Source: an uncultured Winogradskyella sp.
GTDB taxonomy: Bacteria > Bacteroidota > Bacteroidia > Flavobacteriales > Flavobacteriaceae
Length of the DNA: 64,000 nt
Assembly: GCF_947496485.1 (NCBI RefSeq)
Contig: NZ_CANMCZ010000001.1
Span: 243,596-307,595 of the forward strand
Direction: 5' to 3'
The translations under genes and the position numbers were made by a program. Below are positions 55,840 to 63,139 of this stretch, in pieces (the stretch's first letter is position 1; every line of letters begins with the position of its first letter). The notes beneath the pieces were generated by a model, which was given only the letters and a program-made list of their open reading frames with translations, searched no databases and was not told the origin of the DNA.

Positions 55840-57081
55840 TTAAGTATTAAGTTGTAAATATTTGTGTGCAGAATGATTCAAAACAGAAGCGTGAAAAGTG
55901 TTCAACAACTCTGGTTGACCTAATTTGCTGATTCTGGTTTCGCAAGATCTAAATAGCTCAAGTCGAGGTTTTTGTTTTGCAGTTTCTTTTTTCTCATTGT
56001 TGAGAAAACGACGAATTTGGGCTTGTAAAATCAGTTTTAACCGAACCTCGTACTCTCTTTTCTTCTGCTTTTGGTACCAGATTCTCGTTCCTGTAAAACC
56101 TGATGGATTTTTTGGGTCAAAGTATTTGTCTGGAAGCTGGACGTATCGTTTTGTTGGGTCTTTTGCAAGGTATTTTTGTACAATTCCTAAGCGACTTATA
56201 TAAACTTCGTGAACGTTTTGTAATTGTTTGTCAGAGACAGGCTCGTACCACAAATGGAGCAGTTTCAGCGCGGTTTCCTCTTGACTTTGAGTAAGATAAT
56301 GATCCTTGTAGATGGTGTTTCGCGCCAGTTTCCAGAAGGACTTGACATAAAATGATAGGGAAGCGGAACGAGCCTGATCAACGCCTGAAATTTCGGCGCT
56401 GGTTTGATCTGTGGCTCGTGATTTCCGCTCTATTTCCCCTGCATCATTATTTTTTTTGGGGTCTATTTTTCCTGTGTATCCTGTAAAAGTGTTACTAGTA
56501 GCGTTGCGTGACTCATAACCGTTCGTGAGTGGTGACGAACTCGCTTTAGTCTTCAACTTATCAACGCCTATTATTATATTATTTATGTAACCATTGTTAC
56601 TAGTATCTGTATGAGGACAAGTTGTCGTTTTAATATTTTTAAAAAACTGATTATCAGTAGTTTTTGATTTTTCAGTTTGAAGCGCTTTTTTAGGCTTATT
56701 AACGGCTTTTGCACCACCTATTAACAAGATGTTTGGGTTGATAAAAAGCTCGTATCCAGAGTTGGAACCGTGCCATATCTTTTTAGTGATGATATTAGCT
56801 TCTATAAGGCGTTTAAGATGTCGCTGGATGGTTCTTGTGCTTGCTTTGGCACGTTTTGCCAATTGCACGTTATTCGTCTTTAATGGAGGTAAGTTCTGTA
56901 AATCTATCGCAGCTATACTGTTTGCCTTCAGTAAGGATATAGAATAAATCTTGATGATCTCTTGAGTGGTTAAGATCATTGCCTGTCTTATATGCGAAGA
57001 AAGGTCTTTAGTGCTTGCATTATGCTGGTTAACGTAACCTTCTAAAGCATTAAATGCGGTTGAGTATTGTATGATGGCCAT
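55840..57081 (-). CDS. Winged-helix, replication-initiator-type protein
   Basis: 413 residues. Residues about 75-125 form a helix-turn-helix (AKRAKASTRTIQRHLKRLIE, ANIITKKIW), the middle 100 are low-complexity and polar, and the last 180 are basic and helical. Such proteins sit in plasmids and integrated elements of Bacteroidetes and are thought to start replication or regulate transfer, but I cannot see a Rep-3 or relaxase motif. It heads a four-gene minus-strand operon. Confidence 0.5.
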   Translation of the reverse strand: MAIIQYSTAFNALEGYVNQHNASTKDLSSHIRQAMILTTQEIIKIYSISLLKANSIAAIDLQNLPPLKTNNVQLAKRAKASTRTIQRHLKRLIEANIITKKIWHGSNSGYELFINPNILLIGGAKAVNKPKKALQTEKSKTTDNQFFKNIKTTTCPHTDTSNNGYINNIIIGVDKLKTKASSSPLTNGYESRNATSNTFTGYTGKIDPKKNNDAGEIERKSRATDQTSAEISGVDQARSASLSFYVKSFWKLARNTIYKDHYLTQSQEETALKLLHLWYEPVSDKQLQNVHEVYISRLGIVQKYLAKDPTKRYVQLPDKYFDPKNPSGFTGTRIWYQKQKKREYEVRLKLILQAQIRRFLNNEKKETAKQKPRLELFRSCETRISKLGQPELLNTFHASVLNHSAHKYLQLNT

Positions 57082-57164
57082 TGTTGAGACAATAGCCAGT
57101 AATCAGCTTTTTTGCTGTCTGTACTGGTAATTTGAGTGAAGTGCCCGTTTGAGCATCTTAATTT

Positions 57165-57413
57165 TTAAGCCTCGTTGAATAGTATCTCTGTTCGTTTCTT
57201 AATAGAAGATCGCTTTTCTTCTTTTTCTTCAATAAGATCAAGACACAATTCATAAATAATTTCTACACTACTGGGTCTGATAGATTGTAGTCTAAAAAAC
57301 TTGGTAATCGTGGGACGTGATAATTGTGTTTTGCTCTTTATGACGTTCACGGGACTATCATAAAGCTTCTCCATCCTGAGAACCACCTTTTTAATATCTT
57401 CTGTTAGGTACAT
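57165..57413 (-). CDS. Small helix-turn-helix protein
   Basis: 82 residues. VNVIKSKTQLSRPTITKFFR reads as a helix-turn-helix; the rest is helical and charged. Divergent from the CI-like gene at 57597 across 183 bases, an arrangement reminiscent of phage-type switches. Confidence 0.6.
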   Translation of the reverse strand: MYLTEDIKKVVLRMEKLYDSPVNVIKSKTQLSRPTITKFFRLQSIRPSSVEIIYELCLDLIEEKEEKRSSIKKRTEILFNEA

Positions 57414-57544
57414 TAATTAAATATTTAATAAATTAATTGACAACATATTGTAAATAAAATGCAAATAAAACATCATTTATACTTTATTTGATGCCAAATA
57501 TACTTAATATTGCATTTCAATTAACATAATAATCTAAAATAATG

Positions 57545-57559
57545 TTGTTTTAAAAACAA
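57545..57559. promoter_or_regulatory. 15-bp palindrome TTGTTTT-A-AAAACAA, candidate operator
   Basis: Perfect palindrome about 40 bases before the CI-like gene, in the divergent region of two HTH genes. AT-rich context reduces its weight. Confidence 0.35.
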
Positions 57560-57596
57560 TAAAGTAAATAACGTATTGATAAATAGATAGATATAG

Positions 57597-58292
57597 ATGA
57601 AAGAAAATCCCCAGTATGACGAGATAGATCTCAAATTTGTAAATGCAGTAGATGAAGTGATTGCTGTGAATTCTGAATTAGGCATTAAACCCAACAATGA
57701 TAGCTCAATCGGCAAAGAGGTATATCCCACTAATAGAAGTATAGTTTCTGCAGTAAGAAGTAGATCCAAACATATTCCGCATTTAGCTCTCATCAATTTT
57801 GCTAAGCGTTTTAATGTGGATATGAATTACTTCTACAATGAAACACCGTTACAATATCAGCCACCAACTATCACAAATATTACTGTAAAGAAGAACGGAA
57901 TAAGTAGTACAGGAAATAATGCTACTAACATTCACGCGGGTAAGGGAAAGATAAAAGGGATTAATAATGCTGAGGCTGGCTCAAAAAACACCTTAGTAGA
58001 AGTTGTCGAAGTCAATACAATGATTAACAACTTTATATCTCAAATAGATGGTGAACGAGTAAAACAGTTCTTGACTATTATATCAAAAATACAAGTGGAG
58101 AGCAAATCTTCATCTGAAAAATTAGAACGTATTTTAATTGAGAAATCAGAAGAAATAAAAGAAATGCGTATTTCATTTAAAGAAGAAATGGGAGAGCTAA
58201 GAGAAGAGCTTAAAGAAACGCGTGAGAAACTTGATATTTCTCTTAAAAGAGAAGTGGATTTATTGAGAGAGCTATTAAACGAAAGGAAATGA
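57597..58292 (+). CDS. Phage repressor-like HTH protein with coiled-coil tail
   Basis: 231 residues. N-terminal 75 resemble an XRE/CI DNA-binding domain (NRSIVSAVRSRSKHIPHLAL, FAKRFNVDMNYFYNE). A linker with NITVKKNGISSTGNN follows, then about 90 residues of coiled coil (KSEEIKEMRISFKEEMGELR). Likely the element's regulator. It overlaps the next gene by four bases. Confidence 0.65.
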   Translation: MKENPQYDEIDLKFVNAVDEVIAVNSELGIKPNNDSSIGKEVYPTNRSIVSAVRSRSKHIPHLALINFAKRFNVDMNYFYNETPLQYQPPTITNITVKKNGISSTGNNATNIHAGKGKIKGINNAEAGSKNTLVEVVEVNTMINNFISQIDGERVKQFLTIISKIQVESKSSSEKLERILIEKSEEIKEMRISFKEEMGELREELKETREKLDISLKREVDLLRELLNERK

Positions 58293-58567
58293 GCTTAATT
58301 ATAGAAGAGAAGGATTCAAAGTCATTAGATGATTTTAGTCCAGAAGAACTTCGGTTAATTGAAATGACAAGAAATCAAAAGTTTCAATCATTGAGAATCG
58401 TAAAACGTGACGGTCGAATAGATATGATTGAAGGAGTTGAACGTATTGAGGACAGAACTAAAATAGTAGATATCCTTAAACAACACGATTATCAGAATAT
58501 TGAAATTAAGCAAAGCGATGGCAGAATCGTCTTGATTAACAGAACAGTAAAAACAAAGGTTAAGTAA
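58289..58567 (+). CDS. Small hypothetical protein of the mobile block
   Basis: 92 residues with two similar segments (LRIVKRDGRIDMIEGVE and IEIKQSDGRIVLINRT), each predicted as two strands, so perhaps an internal repeat. Translationally coupled to the repressor-like gene. Not recognised. Confidence 0.55.
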   Translation: MSLIIEEKDSKSLDDFSPEELRLIEMTRNQKFQSLRIVKRDGRIDMIEGVERIEDRTKIVDILKQHDYQNIEIKQSDGRIVLINRTVKTKVK

Positions 58568-58691
58568 ACCAATTAAAGCAACTGAGTATAGTCATCGGAA
58601 ATACCGAAGCTATACCACGAGATCATAAGGATCACTATTTCAGATTCAACTGTAACCAATAAGTAATGGAGCGATTGATAAGAAAAATAAG

Positions 58692-58865
58692 ATGTCTAAC
58701 TCAATTGCAGTAGAAGAAAAACCTACTTTTAAGAAATATGATGCTGAATGGCTTCAAAAGTTTGATGGCTTCGAAGATTATTCAGATAAGAAAGCAGAAG
58801 AGACAATAAACCAATTAGAAGAATTTGCAAAAGTACTTTGTGAGCATCTTCAAAATAGTAGTTAA
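58692..58865 (+). CDS. Small acidic protein upstream of the recombinase
   Basis: 57 residues (MSNSIAVEEKPTFKKYDAEW, then an acidic helix AEETINQLEEFAKVLCEHLQ). Stop lies four bases before the recombinase ATG, so it is probably coupled with it. Too short for the usual ORF cut-off; it could be a recombination directionality factor, but the sequence itself does not show this. Confidence 0.5.
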   Translation: MSNSIAVEEKPTFKKYDAEWLQKFDGFEDYSDKKAEETINQLEEFAKVLCEHLQNSS

Positions 58866-58869
58866 GCAT

Positions 58870-60474
58870 ATGAAAGACCAAACAATATTTTATCAGTTTG
58901 CCAAAAAAGGTAAAGGACAAAAATTACGAACAGATGGTAAAGCTGTTATATACACAAGAGTATCTACCAAAGAACAAGCAGAGAACAACGCCAGTTTAGA
59001 AACTCAATTAAAGTACTGTAAGGAGCTTGCAAATAAAAAAGGACTTGAGGTAAGTGAATATTTCGGAGGAACCTATGAGTCAGCTAAAAGTGATGAGCGT
59101 AAGGAATTTCAAAAGATGCTTAATTATGTAAAGCGAAGAAGTAACGTAGGCTATATCATTGTCTATTCTTACGATAGATTTTCAAGAACTGGAGCAAATG
59201 GTGCTTACATAAGTGATCAGTTAAAAAGACAAGGTATTGTCACAATATCAGCTACCCAAGAGGTCGATACTTCTACAAGTGCAGGATCATTCCAACAAAA
59301 TCTTTATTATATGTTTTCTCAGTTTGATAATGAATTGAGAAGAGATAAATCTGTGTCTGGAATGCAAGAGAAACTTCGCAAAGGACATTGGACAGGCGCA
59401 TATCCGTTTGGCTACACAAATGCCAATCCAGGAAAAGGAAAAACTCCCAAATTTGTTATTACTAAAGAAGGAAGGCTATTGAAGCAGGCTTTCTTGTGGA
59501 AAGCAAACAGCAATATGTCTCACGTTGAAATCGCAAATAAATTACAGGAGAAAGGGCTTAAAATAAATGATAAGAGATTGAGCGTTTTATTTAGAAATCC
59601 ATTCTATTGTGGACTTATAGTTAATAGCCTCATACCAGGAGAAGTTATTGAAGGCAATCATCAGCCTATGATTACTAAAGAGTTATTTCTTAAAATTCAT
59701 AACCTATTGAATACAGGAACTGAGACCAGAAAATACTGCGTAGATGATGAAAACCTGCCTCTAAAAACTTTCCTGAAGTCCACAACTTGTGGAACTCCTT
59801 ACACAGGGTTTATCGTAAAGAAAAAAGGGCTCTACTATTATAAGAATCGTCGTAAGGGAAGTAAGGAGAATAGAAGTGCTAAGAAACTACATCAAGAGTT
59901 TTTAGAGCTTTTAGAGACCTACAAGCTAAAGGATAAGAAGTTTGTAGCACCATTAAAGGAAATGGTTTACGACACTTTTGTAAGTATGAATGAAGAAGCC
60001 ATTAAAGAGACCAAAGAACTATCAAGTGGTATAGTCGCTATTGAAATGAAGTTAGATCGTTTAGAAGAACGTTATGTTTTTGAAGAAATAAATAAGTCTC
60101 AATATGATAGATTCAGAACTAAGTTGGTAGCAGAAGTTAATCAAAAAAAGAAAAATTTATCAAAACATAGCTTCGATAGTTCAAACCTTAAGAAGTCGAT
60201 AAATATTGCATTGAAGTATGCACTCAATCTACCGCTATTATGGAGTTCAGGAGATATTGAAGTAAAAAGAAAACTTCAATATATGGTCTTTCCAGACGGT
60301 TTAGGGTATGACTTCAAAAACAAGAGAGTTCAAACTTTTAGAGTGAACTCTATTTTTGCTCAAATCGCCTGTTTATCAGATAAGTTAGGAGAAAATAAAA
60401 ACGGGAACTTTCAAAATAATATTGAAAATTCCCGTTTAGTGACCTCGACAGGATTCAAACCTGTAACCTCTTGA
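58870..60474 (+). CDS. Large serine recombinase (integrase)
   Basis: 534 residues from ATG 58870 (TTG 58825 is less likely as it lies within the small upstream gene). The resolvase domain has YTRVSTKEQAENNASLETQ with the catalytic Ser, and YSYDRFSRTG. Recombinase and zinc-ribbon regions follow, though the zinc ribbon keeps only one clear Cys (TTCG). A coiled segment is at about 390-440. The last 25 or so codons run through a terminator hairpin into tRNA-Arg (LVTSTGFKPVTS), so the C-terminus is probably written by chromosomal DNA. It should insert and excise the block to its left. Confidence 0.88.
   Translation: MKDQTIFYQFAKKGKGQKLRTDGKAVIYTRVSTKEQAENNASLETQLKYCKELANKKGLEVSEYFGGTYESAKSDERKEFQKMLNYVKRRSNVGYIIVYSYDRFSRTGANGAYISDQLKRQGIVTISATQEVDTSTSAGSFQQNLYYMFSQFDNELRRDKSVSGMQEKLRKGHWTGAYPFGYTNANPGKGKTPKFVITKEGRLLKQAFLWKANSNMSHVEIANKLQEKGLKINDKRLSVLFRNPFYCGLIVNSLIPGEVIEGNHQPMITKELFLKIHNLLNTGTETRKYCVDDENLPLKTFLKSTTCGTPYTGFIVKKKGLYYYKNRRKGSKENRSAKKLHQEFLELLETYKLKDKKFVAPLKEMVYDTFVSMNEEAIKETKELSSGIVAIEMKLDRLEERYVFEEINKSQYDRFRTKLVAEVNQKKKNLSKHSFDSSNLKKSINIALKYALNLPLLWSSGDIEVKRKLQYMVFPDGLGYDFKNKRVQTFRVNSIFAQIACLSDKLGENKNGNFQNNIENSRLVTSTGFKPVTS
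60398..60437 (-). terminator. Terminator of tRNA-Arg, inside the recombinase frame
   Basis: AAACGGGAA-N-TTTC pairs with GAAA-N-TTCCCGTTT across an 11-base loop. On the minus strand the hairpin follows the tRNA and ends in a T-run, as in an intrinsic terminator. Confidence 0.8.
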
Positions 60475-60513
60475 GCCGTAATCAAGTGCGCTATTCAGTT
60501 GCGCCACGAGGCC
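60440..60513 (-). tRNA. tRNA-Arg (anticodon ACG)
   Basis: Complement of this stretch folds as a 74-base tRNA: acceptor GGCCTCG with CGAGGTC, D arm GCGC/GCGC, anticodon arm CTTGA-TTACGGC-TCAAG, T arm ACAGG-TTTGAAT-CCTGT, discriminator A. No encoded CCA. The recombinase gene overlaps its 3' half on the other strand. Confidence 0.95.
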
Positions 60514-60598
60514 TTTAAATTGGGATGCAAATATACTACATAAATTAAAAATCTACCAAACTATTTATTTCAAATTTCTAAATGTTTATTTTTGAAGA

Positions 60599-61234
60599 AT
60601 GATTTCTAAAGACAATCTTCAACAATTTAGCTATTTGTTTGATGAAACTATCATCAATGATATTTCTAATGTAGCACAGCTCCAAAAGTTCAGAAAAAAT
60701 GATATTATTATTGACATTGGACAGGAGTTAAATTATATCCCCTTACTAATTAATGGTAATATTAAAGTGTTACGAGAAGATAGTGATGGTAATGAGTTAC
60801 TGTTATATGTTCTTGAATCTGGAGATACATGTGCCATGTCTCTCACTTGTTGTATGGCAAAATCCGTGAGTAAAATACGTGCTATTGCAGATGAGGATAC
60901 AACAGTAGTTATGATTCCTATTGAATACATGGCGAAATGGTTTAACACTAATGATAGCTGGAGAAGTTTTATACTTCAGAGCTATCAAATTTGCTTCGAT
61001 GAAATGCTGGAAACAATAGATACACTAGCATTTATGAAAATGGATGAGCGGTTATTCAAATACCTTACTGATCATGTAAAGTTAACGGCTTCAACAAGCT
61101 TAGAAATTACACACCAAGAGATTGCACAGGATTTGCACACGTCTAGAGTCGTAATTTCAAGACTTTTAAAACAATTAGAAAAAGAAAATAAAATTGAACT
61201 CGGTAGAAATAAAATTATTGTTTTAGATTTTTAG
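60599..61234 (+). CDS. Crp/Fnr-family transcriptional regulator
   Basis: 211 residues: cyclic-nucleotide-binding-type beta roll (about 20-130) and a C-terminal winged helix (THQEIAQDLHTSRVVISRLL). Three cysteines sit in GDTCAMSLTCCMAK (residues 78, 84, 85), where cAMP-binding Crp proteins have the phosphate cassette, so sensing by thiols or metal is more likely than cAMP. It heads a run of sulfur-handling genes and probably controls them; a CRP-type palindrome lies before the last one. Confidence 0.87.
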   Translation: MISKDNLQQFSYLFDETIINDISNVAQLQKFRKNDIIIDIGQELNYIPLLINGNIKVLREDSDGNELLLYVLESGDTCAMSLTCCMAKSVSKIRAIADEDTTVVMIPIEYMAKWFNTNDSWRSFILQSYQICFDEMLETIDTLAFMKMDERLFKYLTDHVKLTASTSLEITHQEIAQDLHTSRVVISRLLKQLEKENKIELGRNKIIVLDF

Positions 61235-61268
61235 TAACATTTGTAACTCAGTCTCAACTTCAGTACTC

Positions 61269-61276
61269 TATTTTTG
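61269..61276 (+). promoter_or_regulatory. -7 promoter element TATTTTTG before the transporter genes
   Basis: Fits TAnnTTTG and lies 15 bases ahead of the ATG at 61292. A TTTG at 61240 is too far upstream to be a normal -33 partner. Confidence 0.35.
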
Positions 61277-61291
61277 CATCAAATTAAACCT

Positions 61292-61849
61292 ATGGAATAC
61301 ATTTTACAACCATGGCCTTGGTATGTTTCAGGTCCACTCATTGCATTAGTTATGTTCCTTCTACTCTACTTAGGAAGAACTTTTGGTATGTCATCAAACT
61401 TAAGAACGTTATGCGCTATAGGTGGAGCAGGTAAACGTGCAGAGTTCTTTAATTTTGACTGGAAAAGTCAACGATGGAACCTTGTAGTTGTCTTTGGAGC
61501 TCTCATTGGTGGTTTTATTGCACATCAATTTTTATCAAACCCTACAAATATAGACCTCAACAAGGCTACAATTGAAGATTTAGCAGCTCTTGGTTTTAAT
61601 GATGCTGGGCAAAGTCTTTTACCACCAGAATTATTTAGTTGGGATGCAGTTTTTAGTATTAAAGGTATACTCATACTTGTTATTGGTGGATTTCTTGTAG
61701 GTTTTGGCACACGCTATGCAGGAGGATGCACTTCTGGGCATGCTATTACAGGATTGAGCAGTTTACAGTTGCCGTCACTTATTGCTGTCATTGGTTTCTT
61801 TTTAGGAGGCTTAATCATGATTCACCTTATTTATCCAATACTATTTTAA
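61292..61849 (+). CDS. YeeE/YedE-family sulfur transporter, first half
   Basis: 185 residues from ATG 61292 (the TTG at 61274 is weaker). About four membrane segments, with the conserved Cys in RYAGGCTSGHAITGL. In larger YeeE/YedE proteins (thiosulfate uptake, TsuA) this block and a later GxCPG block lie on one chain; here they are on two neighbouring genes, which should form one transporter for reduced sulfur. Confidence 0.87.
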   Translation: MEYILQPWPWYVSGPLIALVMFLLLYLGRTFGMSSNLRTLCAIGGAGKRAEFFNFDWKSQRWNLVVVFGALIGGFIAHQFLSNPTNIDLNKATIEDLAALGFNDAGQSLLPPELFSWDAVFSIKGILILVIGGFLVGFGTRYAGGCTSGHAITGLSSLQLPSLIAVIGFFLGGLIMIHLIYPILF

Positions 61850-61851
61850 TT

Positions 61852-62268
61852 ATGGGAAAGTATATTAGATTCTTAATTGTTGGTATTTTCTTCGGAATAG
61901 TCTTAGTAAAATCTGAAGCAGTTTCATGGTATCGTATTTTTGAAATGTTCAAATTTCAATCTTTTCACATGTATGGAATCATAGGAACTGCAGTCGGTAC
62001 AGGTATTATTCTATTATTAATTTCTAAACTTAGAAAAATAAAAAACACAGAAGGTTCATTCATAAGAGTACCTTTAAAAGATCGTGGCTTTACACGTTAT
62101 ATCATTGGAGGTACAATTTTCGGATTAGGTTGGGCATTGGCAGGCGCATGTCCTGGGCCAATGTACATTTTAATTGGTACAGGAGCATTCTCCATTATTA
62201 TAGTAATAATTGCTGCATTGTTTGGCACTTTTGTATATGGATTACTAAAAGATAAGCTACCTCATTAA
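61852..62268 (+). CDS. YeeE/YedE-family sulfur transporter, second half
   Basis: 138 residues from ATG 61852, two bases after the stop of the first half; a longer frame to 61726 overlaps the first gene and is rejected. About four membrane segments and the Cys motif GACPGPMYI. Matches the C-terminal half of YeeE/YedE. Confidence 0.87.
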   Translation: MGKYIRFLIVGIFFGIVLVKSEAVSWYRIFEMFKFQSFHMYGIIGTAVGTGIILLLISKLRKIKNTEGSFIRVPLKDRGFTRYIIGGTIFGLGWALAGACPGPMYILIGTGAFSIIIVIIAALFGTFVYGLLKDKLPH

Positions 62269-63069
62269 ATGGAACTCATTGAAATATTAGGATATATTGG
62301 CGCATTAGTTGTTGGACTTGTATTAGGTCTAATAGGTGGAGGTGGTTCAATTTTAACAGTACCAATTATGGTTTATCTCATCGGATTAAACCCAATTGTT
62401 GCCACAGCATATTCTTTATTTGTAGTTGGTATTACCTCAGTGTTTGGAGCTTTTCAAAATTATAGAAAAGGCCTCGTTGATGTAAAAACGGCAATTGTAT
62501 TTGCAATTCCAGCGTTTATTGTTGTTTATCTTACTAGACGCTTTTTTGTTCCAATAATTCCTGATGTCGTTTTTAGTATCAACGATTTTGAAGTTACAAA
62601 TAATATCTTCATTATGATATTCTTTGCTATTGTAATGCTTTTTGCAAGTTATTCTATGATTGTAGGCAGAAAAAATGTATCACCAACAGAAAAACAAGAC
62701 TTAAAACACAATTATCCTGTAATTGCGTTTCAAGCTACAATAATTGGTGTTTTTTCTGGTATTGTTGGAGCTGGTGGCGGATTTCTAATTATTCCTACAC
62801 TAGTTTTATTAGGAAATTTACCAATGAAAAAAGCAATAGGCACGTCACTCTTTGTAATTGCTGTAAATTCATTATTTGGTTTCCTTGGTGATTTATCTAA
62901 TATTGATATTAATTGGATATTCCTTTTAACTTTCACTGGTATTTCGATTATAGGAATTCTAATTGGTAGTTATTTGTCTAAATTTATTACTGGAAAAAAA
63001 CTAAAAAAAGGATTTGGCTACTTTACTATTGTAATGGCTATTTACATTGTGTATAGAGAACTGTTTTAA
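62269..63069 (+). CDS. TauE/SafE-family sulfite/organosulfur permease
   Basis: 266 residues, about eight membrane segments in two similar halves, each starting with a glycine loop (GLIGGGGSILTVP and GIVGAGGGFLIIP). The family exports sulfite or sulfonates. It starts directly after the second YeeE gene (TAAATG), so the permeases are one operon. Together they suggest movement of thiosulfate or sulfite across the inner membrane. Confidence 0.87.
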   Translation: MELIEILGYIGALVVGLVLGLIGGGGSILTVPIMVYLIGLNPIVATAYSLFVVGITSVFGAFQNYRKGLVDVKTAIVFAIPAFIVVYLTRRFFVPIIPDVVFSINDFEVTNNIFIMIFFAIVMLFASYSMIVGRKNVSPTEKQDLKHNYPVIAFQATIIGVFSGIVGAGGGFLIIPTLVLLGNLPMKKAIGTSLFVIAVNSLFGFLGDLSNIDINWIFLLTFTGISIIGILIGSYLSKFITGKKLKKGFGYFTIVMAIYIVYRELF

Positions 63070-63077
63070 TACACTAA

Positions 63078-63091
63078 GTGACAAATATCAC
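63078..63091. promoter_or_regulatory. CRP/FNR-type operator GTGA-N6-TCAC
   Basis: Perfect palindrome arms (with flanking A and A) centred at 63084.5. The -7 element at 63113-63120 would put the transcription start near 63127, so the site is centred at about -42, the class II activator position. The regulator encoded at 60599 is the natural candidate. Confidence 0.6.
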
Positions 63092-63112
63092 ATTTCAAAA
63101 AATGAAGTTTTG

Positions 63113-63120
63113 TAAATTTG
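63113..63120 (+). promoter_or_regulatory. -7 promoter element TAAATTTG before the MBL-rhodanese gene
   Basis: Fits the Bacteroidetes TAnnTTTG element, 19 bases ahead of the ATG at 63140. Confidence 0.5.
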
Positions 63121-63139
63121 CAATATAAATGAACTAAGA

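Larger units (their letters stand above)
53885..60437. mobile_element. Integrated element next to tRNA-Arg, left end uncertain
   Basis: Large serine recombinase at the tRNA end, repressor-like and HTH genes, a replication-type protein and three cargo genes form a unit. I could not find the matching left attachment site; the island may extend left to about 47.5 kb and include the SMC operon. Confidence 0.5.

Noticed and set aside
60587..60594. TATTTTTG as promoter of the Crp/Fnr gene
   Set aside because: It ends five bases before the start codon, leaving no room for a normal leader; AT-rich DNA gives such matches by chance.
61726..61851. Longer start for the second YeeE half
   Set aside because: It lies in another frame of the first YeeE gene, and ATG 61852 gives a normal membrane protein start.
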